A stretch of DNA of 64,000 nucleotides, from NCBI RefSeq assembly GCF_023053635.1, contig NC_086171.1, positions 19,734,006 through 19,798,005 on the forward strand. Direction: 5' to 3'. Positions 58,401-62,178 of this stretch are shown here, piece after piece. The DNA comes from Elgaria multicarinata webbii. Its lineage: Eukaryota; Chordata; Lepidosauria; Squamata; Anguidae. The translations under genes and the position numbers were made by a program. A model generated the notes under the pieces. It did no database searches. It was not told where the DNA came from and worked only from the letters and a program-made list of their open reading frames with translations. The number at the start of each line of letters is the position of its first letter. The first letter of the stretch is position 1.

Positions 58401-61400
58401 CTTAAATATGTTCCTAATCTGAGAAAAAATGGATAGGGAATATACGTATACATATATACTAATTTTAAAGAGGTGGTAACATACAATCATGGCATTTCCT
58501 TTTTGAAGAAACAAGGAATGCTGTCTATGCCACAAGAGTGGGCTTATAAAGTGTTCATACAAAGCCACTTTATTAGTTCTGCCTACTTGAAATGGAAGAT
58601 TTATTTATCCAGAGTTTGCTACTTATATCAATATTGAATCTTTTAATGATAAACCAGAAGTTATTCAAATTCCACCTAAAAATACATACAGTGTATTTCA
58701 CACATGGCTTCTCCATTTTGGCTTTATTTCTGTTAAATAAATCATGACATGGTGTAATATGTCATGTGTTGTTCATCTGAGGTTGTATTTACCTAATTTT
58801 TAGACCTGCTAAGGAACAGAAGATTTTTATTATGTCCTGATATGTAAAATCATACAATTCCAAGAAGGTGTACTTTCTTTTTCACACGAAGTATATTTGT
58901 ATCATCAAACTGATATGTGCTGGTAAGGATTACATTTTTGCTCACAAAGCATAATTTAAGCATTGTCTTCATTCCAAATGCCAACCTAATACTCACATCA
59001 TACTACTATAAATGCAAGTCATGACAATAGTATAATTCCCTTTCATACACACTGTATTTGTGCAAGCTCTTCATCACAGAGACACCCATCATCAATGAAA
59101 TCTACTGCCCAAGAATTTGATTCTATAAACTCATAAAAGTGGATTTGTGGGGACCCTAGCATCAATACTGACACCTCAAACACTACACAGCACCACTCGT
59201 CAACAATGTTGCATGACAACTGCATATTATTGTGTGGCACACGTGTGTTGTACTACAGCCTACACTGCTCTAATGGCAAGGCAGGCAAGACTAACAACCA
59301 CCTTCAACATTCAGCAGCAGTTAGTTTATGGTTTCATTGTATAGAAGCAGCAGCCAGCAATTCCAGCAACCTGGAACATGTCTAGATAGTTATGAAGAAA
59401 ATACTCCACATTGTATTTTTACTTCTAAATGTATGTTAAGAGAATGCTATTGCATTGAGATAGCATTTCTACTGACCAGTCAAGGTCTCATACACACAAA
59501 GCTAACTGCTAGTGAATTAACATGATGACAACAGCTATTTGCATATTATTTACCATAGGATAATTAGCATATATTCCTTTATTTACACTGGATTGATTGA
59601 TCTAAGTACTTATTAACTTGGAAGGCGGAACATTCCATTCCCACTCCATTCCAAGATTTCACTGTGTCACTTGAACACTGGAAACAGAGTTGTAGAACAA
59701 GGAGAGAGTACAGCTAATTCTTAAGGAACACACAGCTGATAATCCGTATTGCAACACTAAAACAACCTTCTATACTTTAATGCTGAAACACTAAAGTCAA
59801 CTTCTCATGGTTTTACCACAGAGGAAAAGCGGAATAAAAAGCTAATGAACAATTGAATTAAGATATAACTGACTATATGTGAAAAGCTGTTTACATACCT
59901 CTTCCCATATGATCAGTTGTTAAAACTTAAAATGTATACCAAGTCACACAATAAGGAAACCCCAGTGGAAAAAAGGTGTCATTTTAAGTAATTAAACTAA
60001 CATCAGTGGAAATTACATTTCTGCTATCATCTACACAACCTAAGTACTGGAAGCCCTGTTTAAAACACAAATATTATCTTGCTACAGTACAAAGGAAGAC
60101 AGAGAGCCCAGGAACAAAGATAGAGTTTGATTGATCACCAGACTCATTAGCTCATTCATTATTAAATACACTGACAACTATGTAATAAATAAAAATAGCA
60201 GCTTCAGTATAACTGAGAACTTAAACACTAACCTTGCACTTCTAAGTGCTTATTTAGAAACTAGTTTTTTTCCCATGTAGATGTGTTTAAGATCAGGATG
60301 CTGGCTGTCTTTCTGAACATTGTCTTCAAAAACCTCTTCTTGAGGTGTCCTGAGTCATTCTTCTAAGAACCATATGTTCCCTCCCCTTGGCATTTCTAAC
60401 ACTGTTGGACTAACCTTCACTTTAGACACCAGTTATGTTGATCCTGCAGGTTATAGTGTTGAACAGAATGCAAACTAGCACCTCCCTCCACTTTAATTCC
60501 TTTATAAATAATACAGTTATTAGGAAAGAGACTTGCTGCAGGTTGTTCTACTTGTCAAGAGTTACAGTAAAAGGAAAATCTTATTTGTGAAGGATATAGC
60601 ACAGAGATGGGGAACCTGTGATGCTTCAGATGTTGTGGGACAAAATCACCCATCACCCTGACTATTGACCATGCTGGCTGGGGCTGATTGGAATTAGAGT
60701 TCAACAACAGCAGAAGGCCATAGGTTCCCCACTCCTTATATATCAAAAGGAAAGGTCAACTATGGCAGCAGTGATATAAAGAATGGGCACAAAGCATGGA
60801 AATAGATAAGATATAGTCAACTGAGAATGTAAAAATTTACATGAAACTCATGCATTGATAATACTCAGTACACATTAAACAAAGCCACTGGATTTAGGAT
60901 GAACACAAGTTGTTACAAGTTCTTATATGGAGAGCCTCCACCTTTTTAAAAAAAGTAATATGCAAATCCAAAGGTCTGATAATATAAACTCACCACTTAC
61001 ACAAACTTTCCCCAACCTGGTGCCATTCTGATGCGTTGGACTACAACTCCCAACATCTCTCAGCTATGCTGGCTGCTACTGGGAGTTGTAGTCCAACACG
61101 TTTGGATGGCACCAGGTTGATGAAGGCAATTCATTCCAGACTACAACTCATTCCAAAATAAAGTTAGAGTTAGCCACTAAGGTGTTGGAGCCCAGGTGTT
61201 ACCAAAGTACACACTGTTTGGTGGCAAAAGCCACTGAGTGTAGTGGTGGGGGATGGAAAGAGTAAACAGGAGGCAAATGCTCTTTCCTGTGGGGAGATGA
61301 ATCAACAAAGGAAAGGAAATGTGGTTTTTAACAGTAAGAAGGGGAAACCAGATCAGGAAAGAGACCTTGTTACAGATGGTGTGGATGGGTGGGTCATGTA

Positions 61401-62178
61401 GAAGATGGACTCCTCCCAGCAAGGCCAATATATTGGAAAAGAAAGCAAGCCAGGAAATGGGGGTAGCTGTGTGAGAGGCATTCAGTTGGGAAGCAGGGAA
61501 GATGGAGTAGTTTTGAGCAAACAGCTGGATTTGGTATTTTAAAAAATGGGGGATCTACCATTGTTCGTTTGTTTCTTCTTCCCAGCAACCCTTAGGAGGG
61601 TCCCAGGTGTAAAGTTGAAGACATCTCAGTACCCGGTAGAGTCGAAGTTGAATGCCTGCAGCCTCTTCCCACTTTCCAGCTTAAGACTGTAACCAACTGC
61701 AGACTCCTTTCTCCCTCCTCACACACACCCTTTATCTTTGTTTGCCATCCCGCCTGAGGACTAGCCCTGAAGAACTCCAAAGCTTGCAAAGCACGTTGCG
61801 ACCTTTGAGATAGCCATAATATTACACTAATTTGGATTTTAACGTATTTCTCTCTGGGCAAGGCTACGCGAATGAAGCAGTTTGCCCAGGGCGGCTGTAT
61901 AACGAAGGGTGGCTGGGTGGGTCAGAAACGGGAGAGAGAGAGAGCCAGTGGACGGTTGGAGGCCAAGAGCGACGAAGGAAATGGTCACGGCGGAGACCGC
62001 GAGTTCGCTGTGGGGATGCGGGGGGAGAACCTGCGGGCAGCGGAGGCTGCGCTGTGCGAGGACTTTCCTCTCCCCCTTCCTGAGGGGCAGAGGAGTCGAA
62101 GAAGGGCGGGGTTTTCTCCTCCCTCTTGCCGGTTACTCACAGCTTCAGGTTCTCGTAGGCTCCTGCTGCTGCCGCCAT
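19345..62178 (-). CDS. SACM1L: SACM1L (SAC1), phosphatidylinositol-4-phosphatase, complete
   Basis: ER/Golgi membrane phosphatase that hydrolyses PtdIns4P and other phosphoinositide monophosphates, coupling lipid exchange at contact sites. Twenty coding exons on the minus strand: 62141-62178, 49795-49892, 42502-42576, 41494-41621, 40315-40464, 39836-39895, 37559-37592, 34506-34607, 32943-33028, 32678-32764, 30036-30104, 29863-29942, 28374-28472, 26561-26699, 26231-26300, 26059-26131, 24972-25065, 23794-23886, 20974-21031, 19345-19481. They sum to 1770 nt (589 aa plus stop) with every phase matching. Human is 587 aa; the two extra residues are in the N-terminal [13 protein letters not shown]. 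The catalytic CMDCLDRT (C391 to R397) is intact. Membrane segments lie at about 524-544 and 551-571, and the protein ends KEKMD, a KXKXX COPI-retrieval tail. Intron 16 uses a GC donor. Confidence 0.97.
19482..20973 (-). other. SACM1L intron 19
   Basis: Contains a reversed CR1 end (20549-20790). Nothing else recognised. Confidence 0.5.
20549..20790 (-). mobile_element. CR1 LINE 3' end, 5'-truncated
   Basis: AAGAACATAAGTGCCATGCT, CCATCTAGTCCAGCACTCTG and CACACAGTGGCCAAC, then CATCAGGGCTAGTAGCCATT. It is the reverse of the element at 38900-39391 and lies in sense with SACM1L. Confidence 0.75.
20974..21031 (-). CDS. SACM1L: SACM1L exon 19 (first membrane segment)
   Basis: Residues 526-544 plus one base: [19 protein letters not shown], a hydrophobic helix. 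Confidence 0.94.
21225..21437 (+). repeat. Tc1 left inverted repeat (IR/DR)
   Basis: The outer direct repeat GTGTGAAAAAGGAAGTAC starts at about 21231 and the inner copy GTGTGAAAAAGTAAGTAC at about 21417. These are the expected transposase-binding sites. Confidence 0.88.
21467..22468 (-). pseudogene. Tc1-family transposase with one stop and a late frameshift
   Basis: Starts [20 protein letters not shown]. The N-terminal paired-like helix-turn-helix is followed by the DDE domain: WTDKTKVE, then [11 protein letters not shown], then [11 protein letters not shown]. The frame is open apart from an in-frame TGA at 21961-21959, where the family has CGA ([14 protein letters not shown]), a CpG-decay type change. 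Near the end, one extra base after LQV gives a premature stop at 21467. The family's usual end (GGSTSY, stop at 21445) is still readable in the next frame. The usual WTDE is WTDK here. Confidence 0.9.
22624..22838 (-). repeat. Tc1 right inverted repeat (IR/DR)
   Basis: Reverse complement of the left repeat, with the same inner and outer direct repeats. It ends CACGACTG before the TA. Confidence 0.88.
23794..23886 (-). CDS. SACM1L: SACM1L exon 18
   Basis: Residues 495-525, [20 protein letters not shown] then [11 protein letters not shown]. It leads into the first membrane segment. Confidence 0.94.
23887..24971 (-). other. SACM1L intron 17, locally GC-richer
   Basis: 23990-24360 and 24600-24860 are richer in G+C than the surrounding introns and contain spurious frames. 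24483-24560 resembles a tRNA-derived SINE head (GTGTAGTGACTAGAGTGCTG then aggctcaaatcccc, B-box-like). The rest is unassigned. Confidence 0.4.
24972..25065 (-). CDS. SACM1L: SACM1L exon 17
   Basis: Residues 463-494, [20 protein letters not shown] then [12 protein letters not shown]. Acceptor TTCAG, donor GTAAGA. Confidence 0.95.
25066..26058 (-). other. SACM1L intron 16 (GC-AG)
   Basis: 993 bp. Contains a MITE copy at 25826-25905. On the minus strand it begins GCAAGTTTGAG and ends AATTCAG. Confidence 0.8.
25826..25905. mobile_element. Small MITE, GGCTGCAATCC family
   Basis: ggctgcaatcccatgcgtac, CTTACCTGGGAGTTAGTCCC, ccaatggaacttacgtctga, gtagacatgcaaagg. It is partly self-complementary (atgcgtactta / agtagacatgc). 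Related copies lie at 3155-3206, 12050-12190 and 35415-35493. Confidence 0.65.
26059..26131 (-). CDS. SACM1L: SACM1L exon 16 (followed by a GC donor)
   Basis: Residues 439-462 plus two bases: [20 protein letters not shown] then TDYT. The exon ends ACAAG and the intron begins GCAAGT, a consensus GC-AG donor. No GT fits the frame, and the joint to exon 17 rebuilds TRTGKRT. Confidence 0.92.
26231..26300 (-). CDS. SACM1L: SACM1L exon 15
   Basis: Residues 416-438 plus one base: [20 protein letters not shown] then YKN. Intron 15 after it is 99 bp. Confidence 0.94.
26455..26516 (+). mobile_element. L2-type LINE 3' tail
   Basis: GTGAACTGCCCAGACAGCTT, CAGCTATTGGGTAGTACAGA and aatgaaatgaaaataataaa. 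Only the tail is present; it lies 45 bp downstream of the catalytic exon on its antisense strand. Confidence 0.6.
26561..26699 (-). CDS. SACM1L: SACM1L exon 14 (catalytic loop)
   Basis: Residues 369-415. It carries the SAC phosphatase signature [13 protein letters not shown]391 is the predicted phospho-cysteine nucleophile and R397 the phosphate-binding arginine of CX5R. Both are intact. Confidence 0.96.
26700..28373 (-). other. SACM1L intron 13
   Basis: 27375-27435 resembles a reversed LINE tail (TTATTATCGTACTTTGATCC then ggttctcaaggcagcttaca). The + strand 128-codon frame at 27265-27651 runs through it and has no domain. Nothing else recognised. Confidence 0.45.
28374..28472 (-). CDS. SACM1L: SACM1L exon 13
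   Basis: Residues 336-368 plus two bases: [20 protein letters not shown] then [13 protein letters not shown]. Donor GTAATA. Confidence 0.93.
28473..29862 (-). other. SACM1L intron 12
   Basis: Contains a MITE piece at 29640-29795 (gtgtccagacagaacctgac...GGACTTTTTTCTGTCTAAAA, then gcacaggattgcaccct), related to the palindrome at 63648-63731. No other repeat recognised at 28480-29630. Confidence 0.5.
29863..29942 (-). CDS. SACM1L: SACM1L exon 12
   Basis: Residues 310-335 plus two bases: [20 protein letters not shown] then LGNGMV. Donor GTACAT. Confidence 0.94.
30036..30104 (-). CDS. SACM1L: SACM1L exon 11
   Basis: 23 codons, [20 protein letters not shown] then VNL (287-309). Intron 11 after it is only 93 bp. 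Confidence 0.94.
30197..30600 (-). mobile_element. CR1 LINE 3' end with ORF2 C-terminus
   Basis: The minus frame reads [20 protein letters not shown], then [20 protein letters not shown] and [20 protein letters not shown], the conserved CR1 reverse-transcriptase C-terminus. The end is catagaatcatagaatcata (reversed). 5'-truncated and open in the part retained. Confidence 0.88.
31027..31220 (-). mobile_element. tRNA-derived SINE
   Basis: AGGAACATAGGAAACTCCCT, GACACTGACTGGCAGTGGCT, ATGCCAGGGATTGAACATGG and AGCTCTGCCAGTGAGCAACA. In reverse this gives a tRNA-like head with the B-box-like GTTCAATCC. It is the uninterrupted relative of the SINE at 8519-9077. Confidence 0.75.
31545..32470 (-). mobile_element. 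L2-type LINE, C-terminal reverse transcriptase and 3' end
   Basis: The minus frame reads [20 protein letters not shown], then [20 protein letters not shown] and [20 protein letters not shown]. This is the L2/CR1-group RT C-terminus with [10 protein letters not shown]. It is followed by the 3' region down to about 31545. 5'-truncated and decayed. Confidence 0.8.
32678..32764 (-). CDS. SACM1L: SACM1L exon 10
   Basis: Residues 258-286, [20 protein letters not shown] then PQISKTVNH. It is 178 bp from exon 9. Confidence 0.95.
32943..33028 (-). CDS. SACM1L: SACM1L exon 9
   Basis: Residues 229-257, [20 protein letters not shown] then NGSKASFVQ. Acceptor TCGCAG, donor GTACAT. Confidence 0.95.
33029..34505 (-). 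other. SACM1L intron 8
   Basis: Holds the L2 end at 33330-33662. 34040-34200 resembles a MIR-type SINE (GCACAAGGCCATGTGACTGA). Nothing else recognised. Confidence 0.5.
33330..33662 (+). mobile_element. L2-type LINE 3' end
   Basis: gccttcttagttgtggcgtg, TGGAATGATCTCCCCAACAA, AAAACTTTTCTCTTTTCCCA, then the tail gagagcttcggctatggtat and (AATA)n. It encodes a decayed version of the ORF2 end (W-N-D-L-P ... F-K-T-F-L-F) and lies antisense to SACM1L. Confidence 0.7.
34506..34607 (-). CDS. SACM1L: SACM1L exon 8
   Basis: Residues 195-228, [20 protein letters not shown] then [13 protein letters not shown]. Acceptor TATCAG, donor GTAAGA. Confidence 0.95.
34975..35345 (-). mobile_element. L2-type LINE fragment
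   Basis: aattccaaagctgaggtacc, ACCACAGAGAAGGCTCTTCC and CCTAAACCATTTAGGACTTC have the same arrangement as the L2 end parts at 31790 and 53390. Decayed. Confidence 0.6.
35415..35493. mobile_element. Small MITE, GGCTGCAATCC family (reversed)
   Basis: CACTGAACTCAATGGGACAT then actcctggataagtacacat and AGGATTGCAGCC, the mirror image of the copy at 25826-25905. Confidence 0.65.
35659..35758. repeat. 50-bp tandem duplication
   Basis: Two copies containing AACCAAAACCACTGTGxCAC and ATCCAATCAGGATTTAGATC, offset by exactly 50 bases with only a few differences. Confidence 0.85.
36484..36613. mobile_element. 130-bp palindromic MITE
   Basis: The arms begin GGGTAGAATTCAATTAAAGT and end ACTTTAG-like GGCTTTAGTTGGATTCTACC, with CAATGAAATGAATGGGAT / ATTTCAATGGGTC inside. 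The arms match in inverted order over about 54 bp each. Confidence 0.7.
37301..37433. mobile_element. Palindromic MITE, tGGxAACcTGTGGC type
   Basis: CAGAGGTGGGAAACTTGTGG, TTGGCCTACAACTCCCATCA, then the inverted right side ccacaaattgcccatcattg. Related to 60604-60735. Confidence 0.65.
37559..37592 (-). CDS. SACM1L: SACM1L exon 7 (34 nt)
   Basis: Very short exon encoding [11 protein letters not shown] and one base of Phe195. Acceptor TTTTTTACAG, donor GTATCC. It is confirmed because exons 6 and 8 join in frame only through it, and it matches VHRFALPVLHG of human SAC1. Confidence 0.9.
37593..39835 (-). other. SACM1L intron 6
   Basis: Contains a CR1 end (38900-39391). 37865-37935 resembles a MIR core (TGTAAGGTAAATATGACATC then CCCATGTTACACATAGGGGG). 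Elsewhere nothing recognised. Confidence 0.5.
38900..39391 (+). mobile_element. CR1 LINE 3' end with ORF2 C-terminus
   Basis: The frame runs [20 protein letters not shown], then [20 protein letters not shown] and [20 protein letters not shown] with FLEAKAI. It is followed by the 3'UTR to GATCCAGCATGGCTCTTATG TTCTTA. The retained ORF part is open, so this copy is fairly young. Antisense to SACM1L. Confidence 0.88.
39836..39895 (-). CDS. SACM1L: SACM1L exon 6
   Basis: Exactly 20 codons, [20 protein letters not shown] (residues 164-183), in phase on both sides. Confidence 0.94.
39953..40018. mobile_element. Small MITE piece
   Basis: GTTTAGATCCAGACTTAGCA, ACTCAGAGTAGTATGACTAA and GGCTGGATCCAACCC. 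Same family as 36484-36613; only about half is left. Confidence 0.5.
40315..40464 (-). CDS. SACM1L: SACM1L exon 5
   Basis: Residues 114-163, [20 protein letters not shown] to [12 protein letters not shown]. Acceptor TAACAG, donor GTAAGA. Confidence 0.95.
40880..41163. mobile_element. 284-bp palindrome with a nested copy of its own arm
   Basis: Left arm GGCTCATCTACACCAAGCAG to CAACTGTTGGGG. The right arm is its inverse, ending CTTGGTGTAGATGAGCCC; each arm is about 110 bp. The centre, TTGACACATCTACACTAAGC to GGCATGTGTCAA (40991-41050), repeats the arm's terminal sequence within its own short inverted ends. A non-autonomous foldback element in SACM1L intron 4. Confidence 0.85.
41494..41621 (-). 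CDS. SACM1L: SACM1L exon 4
   Basis: Residues 71-113, [20 protein letters not shown] then [20 protein letters not shown] and DIQ. Part of the N-terminal SAC subdomain. Confidence 0.95.
42502..42576 (-). CDS. SACM1L: SACM1L exon 3
   Basis: Encodes [20 protein letters not shown] then IRLVA (residues 46-70). Acceptor TTGCAG, donor GTATGA. Intron 2 upstream of it is occupied mostly by the full-length L1. Confidence 0.95.
42860..42985. mobile_element. Small MITE piece
   Basis: GACACGGTCATACTTAGAGG AGACCCACTGAAATCA, then tggctcagtctggatccaac. Same family as 39953-40018. It lies in SACM1L intron 2. Confidence 0.5.
43018..43062. repeat. (GT)n microsatellite next to the L1
   Basis: About 20 GT units with GA interruptions, directly before the L1 target site. 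Confidence 0.9.
43072..43086. repeat. L1 target-site duplication, 5' copy
   Basis: AAAAATATGATGATC, identical to 49063-49077. The poly(A) tail blurs the left edge of the 3' copy by a few bases. Confidence 0.92.
43087..43710 (+). promoter_or_regulatory. L1 5'UTR / internal promoter region
   Basis: 624 bp. Near the start, GAGCGATGGCGGG (43109-43121) contains ATGGCGG, the YY1 core. Human L1 has a YY1 site at the equivalent place that sets the start site. Promoter activity is inferred, not seen. Confidence 0.6.
43711..44703 (+). CDS. L1 ORF1 protein (RNA-binding chaperone type)
   Basis: 330 aa from ATG 43711 to TAA. The basic N-terminus ([20 protein letters not shown]) and an acidic stretch lead to a predicted coiled coil at about 75-150 (heptads in [20 protein letters not shown] and [20 protein letters not shown]). 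An RRM follows at about 150-245 ([40 protein letters not shown]). The C-terminal domain is at about 245-310 ([20 protein letters not shown]). This is the Transposase_22 layout of vertebrate L1 ORF1p, a trimeric RNA-binding protein needed for L1 RNP formation. The end is Gly-rich. No disabling change is visible. Confidence 0.93.
   Translation: MPNVKKKIKSWEKLNKQKKKPSNHNLAYLSFLGSTAPGVEQEEEDIDPVSLDTIPNKEGNMAEGGKESGSNPPSLMEIKAIIAENNMIIFKKMDQQMSEFRKQMRTIMDKTMENSDKIKKIEAKVDLDQKKQEAFEKSTNIQFKEWELRLIALEDQSRRSSLRIKQLKETQGEDLREIIVNWFKELTPDIPIDGSDLDRVHRVGGKNYKGTRDILVKFGNYYKKEQIMKELRSKVQIQCKGKPVQIYNDLSQRTLNWRRSLKPITETLMKNKIPYAWGYPVFLRFTYGRREYRVTSLDQGKDLLKRLGLDGEADGAGVGGGGNEAGTSGE
44704..44995 (+). other. 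L1 inter-ORF spacer with G-quadruplex-like tract
   Basis: 292 bp. 44828-44910 is almost all G with single A/T breaks: at least ten runs of three or more G, including runs of nine and seven. It can form G-quadruplexes in the L1 RNA just upstream of ORF2. A C-rich block (CCTCCCCCCTCCCCC) lies at about 44781-44795. Confidence 0.85.
44996..48838 (+). CDS. L1 ORF2 protein: endonuclease plus reverse transcriptase
   Basis: 1280 aa from ATG 44996 ([16 protein letters not shown]); an upstream in-frame GTG is not a plausible start. The APE-type endonuclease covers about 1-235: N11, E40 in [27 protein letters not shown] and TDHALL. The reverse transcriptase is at about 440-760: [46 protein letters not shown] and FADD at 697-700. 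The C-terminal Cys-His motif is CX3CX7HX4C at about 1130-1147 ([18 protein letters not shown]). This is the domain order of L1 and all catalytic motifs are present. The length compares with 1275 aa in human L1. Confidence 0.96.
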   Translation: MDKKIKVSTLNVKGLGAVVKRKRIEQMLNKEGSDIIMIQETHQGSENSNMIKLKWLAYYEKSLGTSKKNGVATLISKKSGFILEEVKKDDKGRYLMLKGKIEGKVYTLINVYAPNERHREFFIKLFKEIEEFKEGYALLAGDFNMVMDNKRDRSNPTNAEKRNNMTILNKLVKENDYLDSWRLLYGNRPGFSYFSPVHHTYSRIDYIFVSKDFATRICKMEMGVIKVTDHALLSLEFTVKKDYKEAYRWKLNTKILKYNKIVDKIRKELSEAWEINEKGGTAGSVIWDTMKAVARGICIRETCSLKRQQRAEQEKLEIEIKNLEERYWRSKDKYKLVEIQAKKKQLENLNIEEIQKNLMYMKREYFENSDKNSRLLAKLTQKEKGRNGIETLKDSRGNYCHAMKAKIKIFQEFYQELYKGKEIQQEKVEEYIGRFIKKEIKLEYKELMESVITQREVEEVIDKLKVGKSPGADGLGPEYYKVFKDCLVPKLMELYNRILSGEKIPESWEHSVIILIPKPDKDLTNPDSYRPISLINQDAKIFTSIMAKRLNKFLAEYIGADQCGFVVGRHMHNLVGRVLNVINVIKKANIKAGIMALDIFKAFDCVSWQALKSIIDKLGFGNKFKNVIEQLYSQNTAVVVINDGLTEKIRLARGTRQGCPLSPVLFVMVMEVLAKALREDKELEGIGEVREIKLNMFADDTLLTIKNPLRKLERIKYQLREFEEITGLKINWSKSEMMLFNYTKKEEKDWEFKGMELKVKNEIKYLGIKITKNLENLERENLMRLKKEVLEKLEKYKRLNLSWFGRIALIKMKILAKINFVFRMLPIKISETEIKSWQNIINKYCNGEKRARVNKNNWYLSQKKGGMGLPNIKLYYVANRLRHVVEAIMGVGDLYWMEEKIISKVEMNLENVFFKDGGRKWVGSIDNPLLRTQWEIWSKFKGKLLPSNSPLAPIIMLKNFPEDLKGRLCKILKEKNKIKLKDWVRDIKTREDMENLLKEKKLSWLEYGQLEQWNKKWIKDNRMCRKMTRFEELVVSKEKGKGGSIVSKGLMSEIYKILLEKEFRENTEKVIWESDLKIQIGRQSWEGLWKQRVLRSLSVRIKENYFKILWRWYLTPVRLNKISDQHSANCWRGCGEKGTYLHMWWQCKYVQRLWKMVFSEIEEIVGMKIEQTPKIALLSLFEDIKCGKGTIELISSLLVAARLMIARNWKIQGEYSIEEWYKVVWDIAINDKLTCNIKWRKGVTKINEFEGIWKQFLVFVFTKGDGKPPSEETIRFWTQE
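48839..49062 (+). other. L1 3'UTR and poly(A) tail
   Basis: About 200 bp, T-rich, with AATAAA at 49040-49045 and a run of 15 A beginning at 49053. It begins ccgaggtggggggtgcac. Confidence 0.88.
49063..49077. repeat. L1 target-site duplication, 3' copy
   Basis: AAAAATATGATGATC follows the poly(A) tail and is then followed by unique intron sequence (agccctggagg). Confidence 0.92.
49795..49892 (-). CDS. SACM1L: SACM1L exon 2
   Basis: Encodes [20 protein letters not shown] then [12 protein letters not shown] (residues 13-45). Acceptor CTTAG, donor GTACCT. Confidence 0.95.
51067..51089. repeat. (GGGA)n tract
   Basis: Six GGGA/GGAG units in SACM1L intron 1. Confidence 0.9.
51541..52084. mobile_element. 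Non-autonomous hAT-like element with 8-bp duplication
   Basis: 544 bp flanked by AATGCATA on both sides (51533-51540 and 52085-52092). The short inverted ends are CTAGGGCTGTGCACAG and, reversed, AGGGCTGTGTGTTG. An internal inverted pair, AAAAGTAAGATGGGAGCTCT / GAGCCCCCATTTTACTTTTA (51732 and 51841), and the central TAGATCTA-type arms make it foldable. No transposase. The 8-bp duplication points to hAT. Confidence 0.85.
52157..52250. mobile_element. Palindromic MITE, CCCCAACCTGGTG family, partial
   Basis: GCCTTCCCCAACCTGTTGCT then TTGGACTACAACTCCCAGCA. The left arm is intact; the right arm is eroded. Confidence 0.65.
52985..56400 (-). mobile_element. L2-type LINE, about 3.3 kb, degraded
   Basis: In sense with SACM1L. 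Minus frames show an endonuclease remnant ([20 protein letters not shown], 55048-55236) and RT remnants ([40 protein letters not shown]). It ends with the L2-type tail (reverse of CATTTCTATACTGCCCCATA) near 53095. Several frames are broken. The 5' boundary is uncertain: a 60-bp direct repeat at 56079-56139 and 56334-56395 may belong to its 5' region. Confidence 0.8.
56079..56395. repeat. Direct repeat of about 60 bp, 255 bp apart
   Basis: TTGATAAGAGCCCTCTCAGG ... GGTTTCAGTTTGG and TTGATAAGAGCCCTCCCAGG ... GGTTTCAGTTTGG, at the 5' side of the L2. Confidence 0.75.
56973..57078. repeat. Minisatellite, ctggGGAGTCAAGATGAA type
   Basis: Imperfect units of about 17-23 bp built from GGGAGTCAAGA, TGAACTGGGG and ACCAAGTGGGAGTCAAGA, four to six copies. 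Confidence 0.8.
57190..57462 (+). mobile_element. BovB (RTE) LINE 3' end
   Basis: GACACCCTGGAGAAGATGCT, GATGCTAGGGAAAGTGGAAG, GGATGGATGATATTCTGGAG, then GGTCCATGAAGTCATGAAGA GTTGGAAGCGACTGAACAAA. This is the terminal ORF2 and tail of BovB, whose ruminant form ends in the matching GTCACAAAGAGTCGGACACG ACTGA pattern. 5'-truncated and degraded. Confidence 0.85.
57493..57570. mobile_element. 78-bp palindromic MITE
   Basis: Arms GGCCCTGTTCAGAAGGCACC and GGTATCTTCTGAACAGGGCC. No duplication is visible at the flanks. Confidence 0.75.
58689..58891. mobile_element. Tc1 relic: one inverted repeat only
   Basis: Runs from the inner end (TTCACACATGGCTTCTCCAT) to the outer end (CTTTCTTTTTCACACGA) of the repeat seen at 22624-22838, with a few differences and a 3-base loss. 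It starts CAGTG and is flanked by TA on both sides, so it may be an internally deleted copy. Confidence 0.85.
60604..60735. mobile_element. Palindromic MITE, tggggAACCTGTG type
   Basis: GAGATGGGGAACCTGTGATG then CTTCAGATGTTGTGGGAC; the right arm is GTTCAACAACAGCAGAAGGC ATAGGTTCCCCACTCC-like. Confidence 0.65.
61007..61126. mobile_element. Palindromic MITE, CCCCAACCTGGTG family, well preserved
   Basis: Arms TTTCCCCAACCTGGTGCCAT ... GGACTACAACTCCCA and TGGGAGTTGTAGTCCAACAC ... GGCACCAGGTTGATGAAGG, about 46 bp each. Confidence 0.8.

Larger units (their letters stand above)
49893..62140 (-). other. SACM1L intron 1
   Basis: 12.2 kb. Holds a (GGGA)n tract, the hAT-like element, an L2, a minisatellite, a BovB end, the Tc1 relic and several MITEs, listed separately. 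50390-50480 resembles a tRNA-derived SINE (GATAGCTCACAGTTAACAGG, then ggtttaaatatcgc). Nothing was recognised at 49900-50380, 50490-51060, 52260-52980, 57580-58680, 58900-60600 or 61130-61860. Confidence 0.6.
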
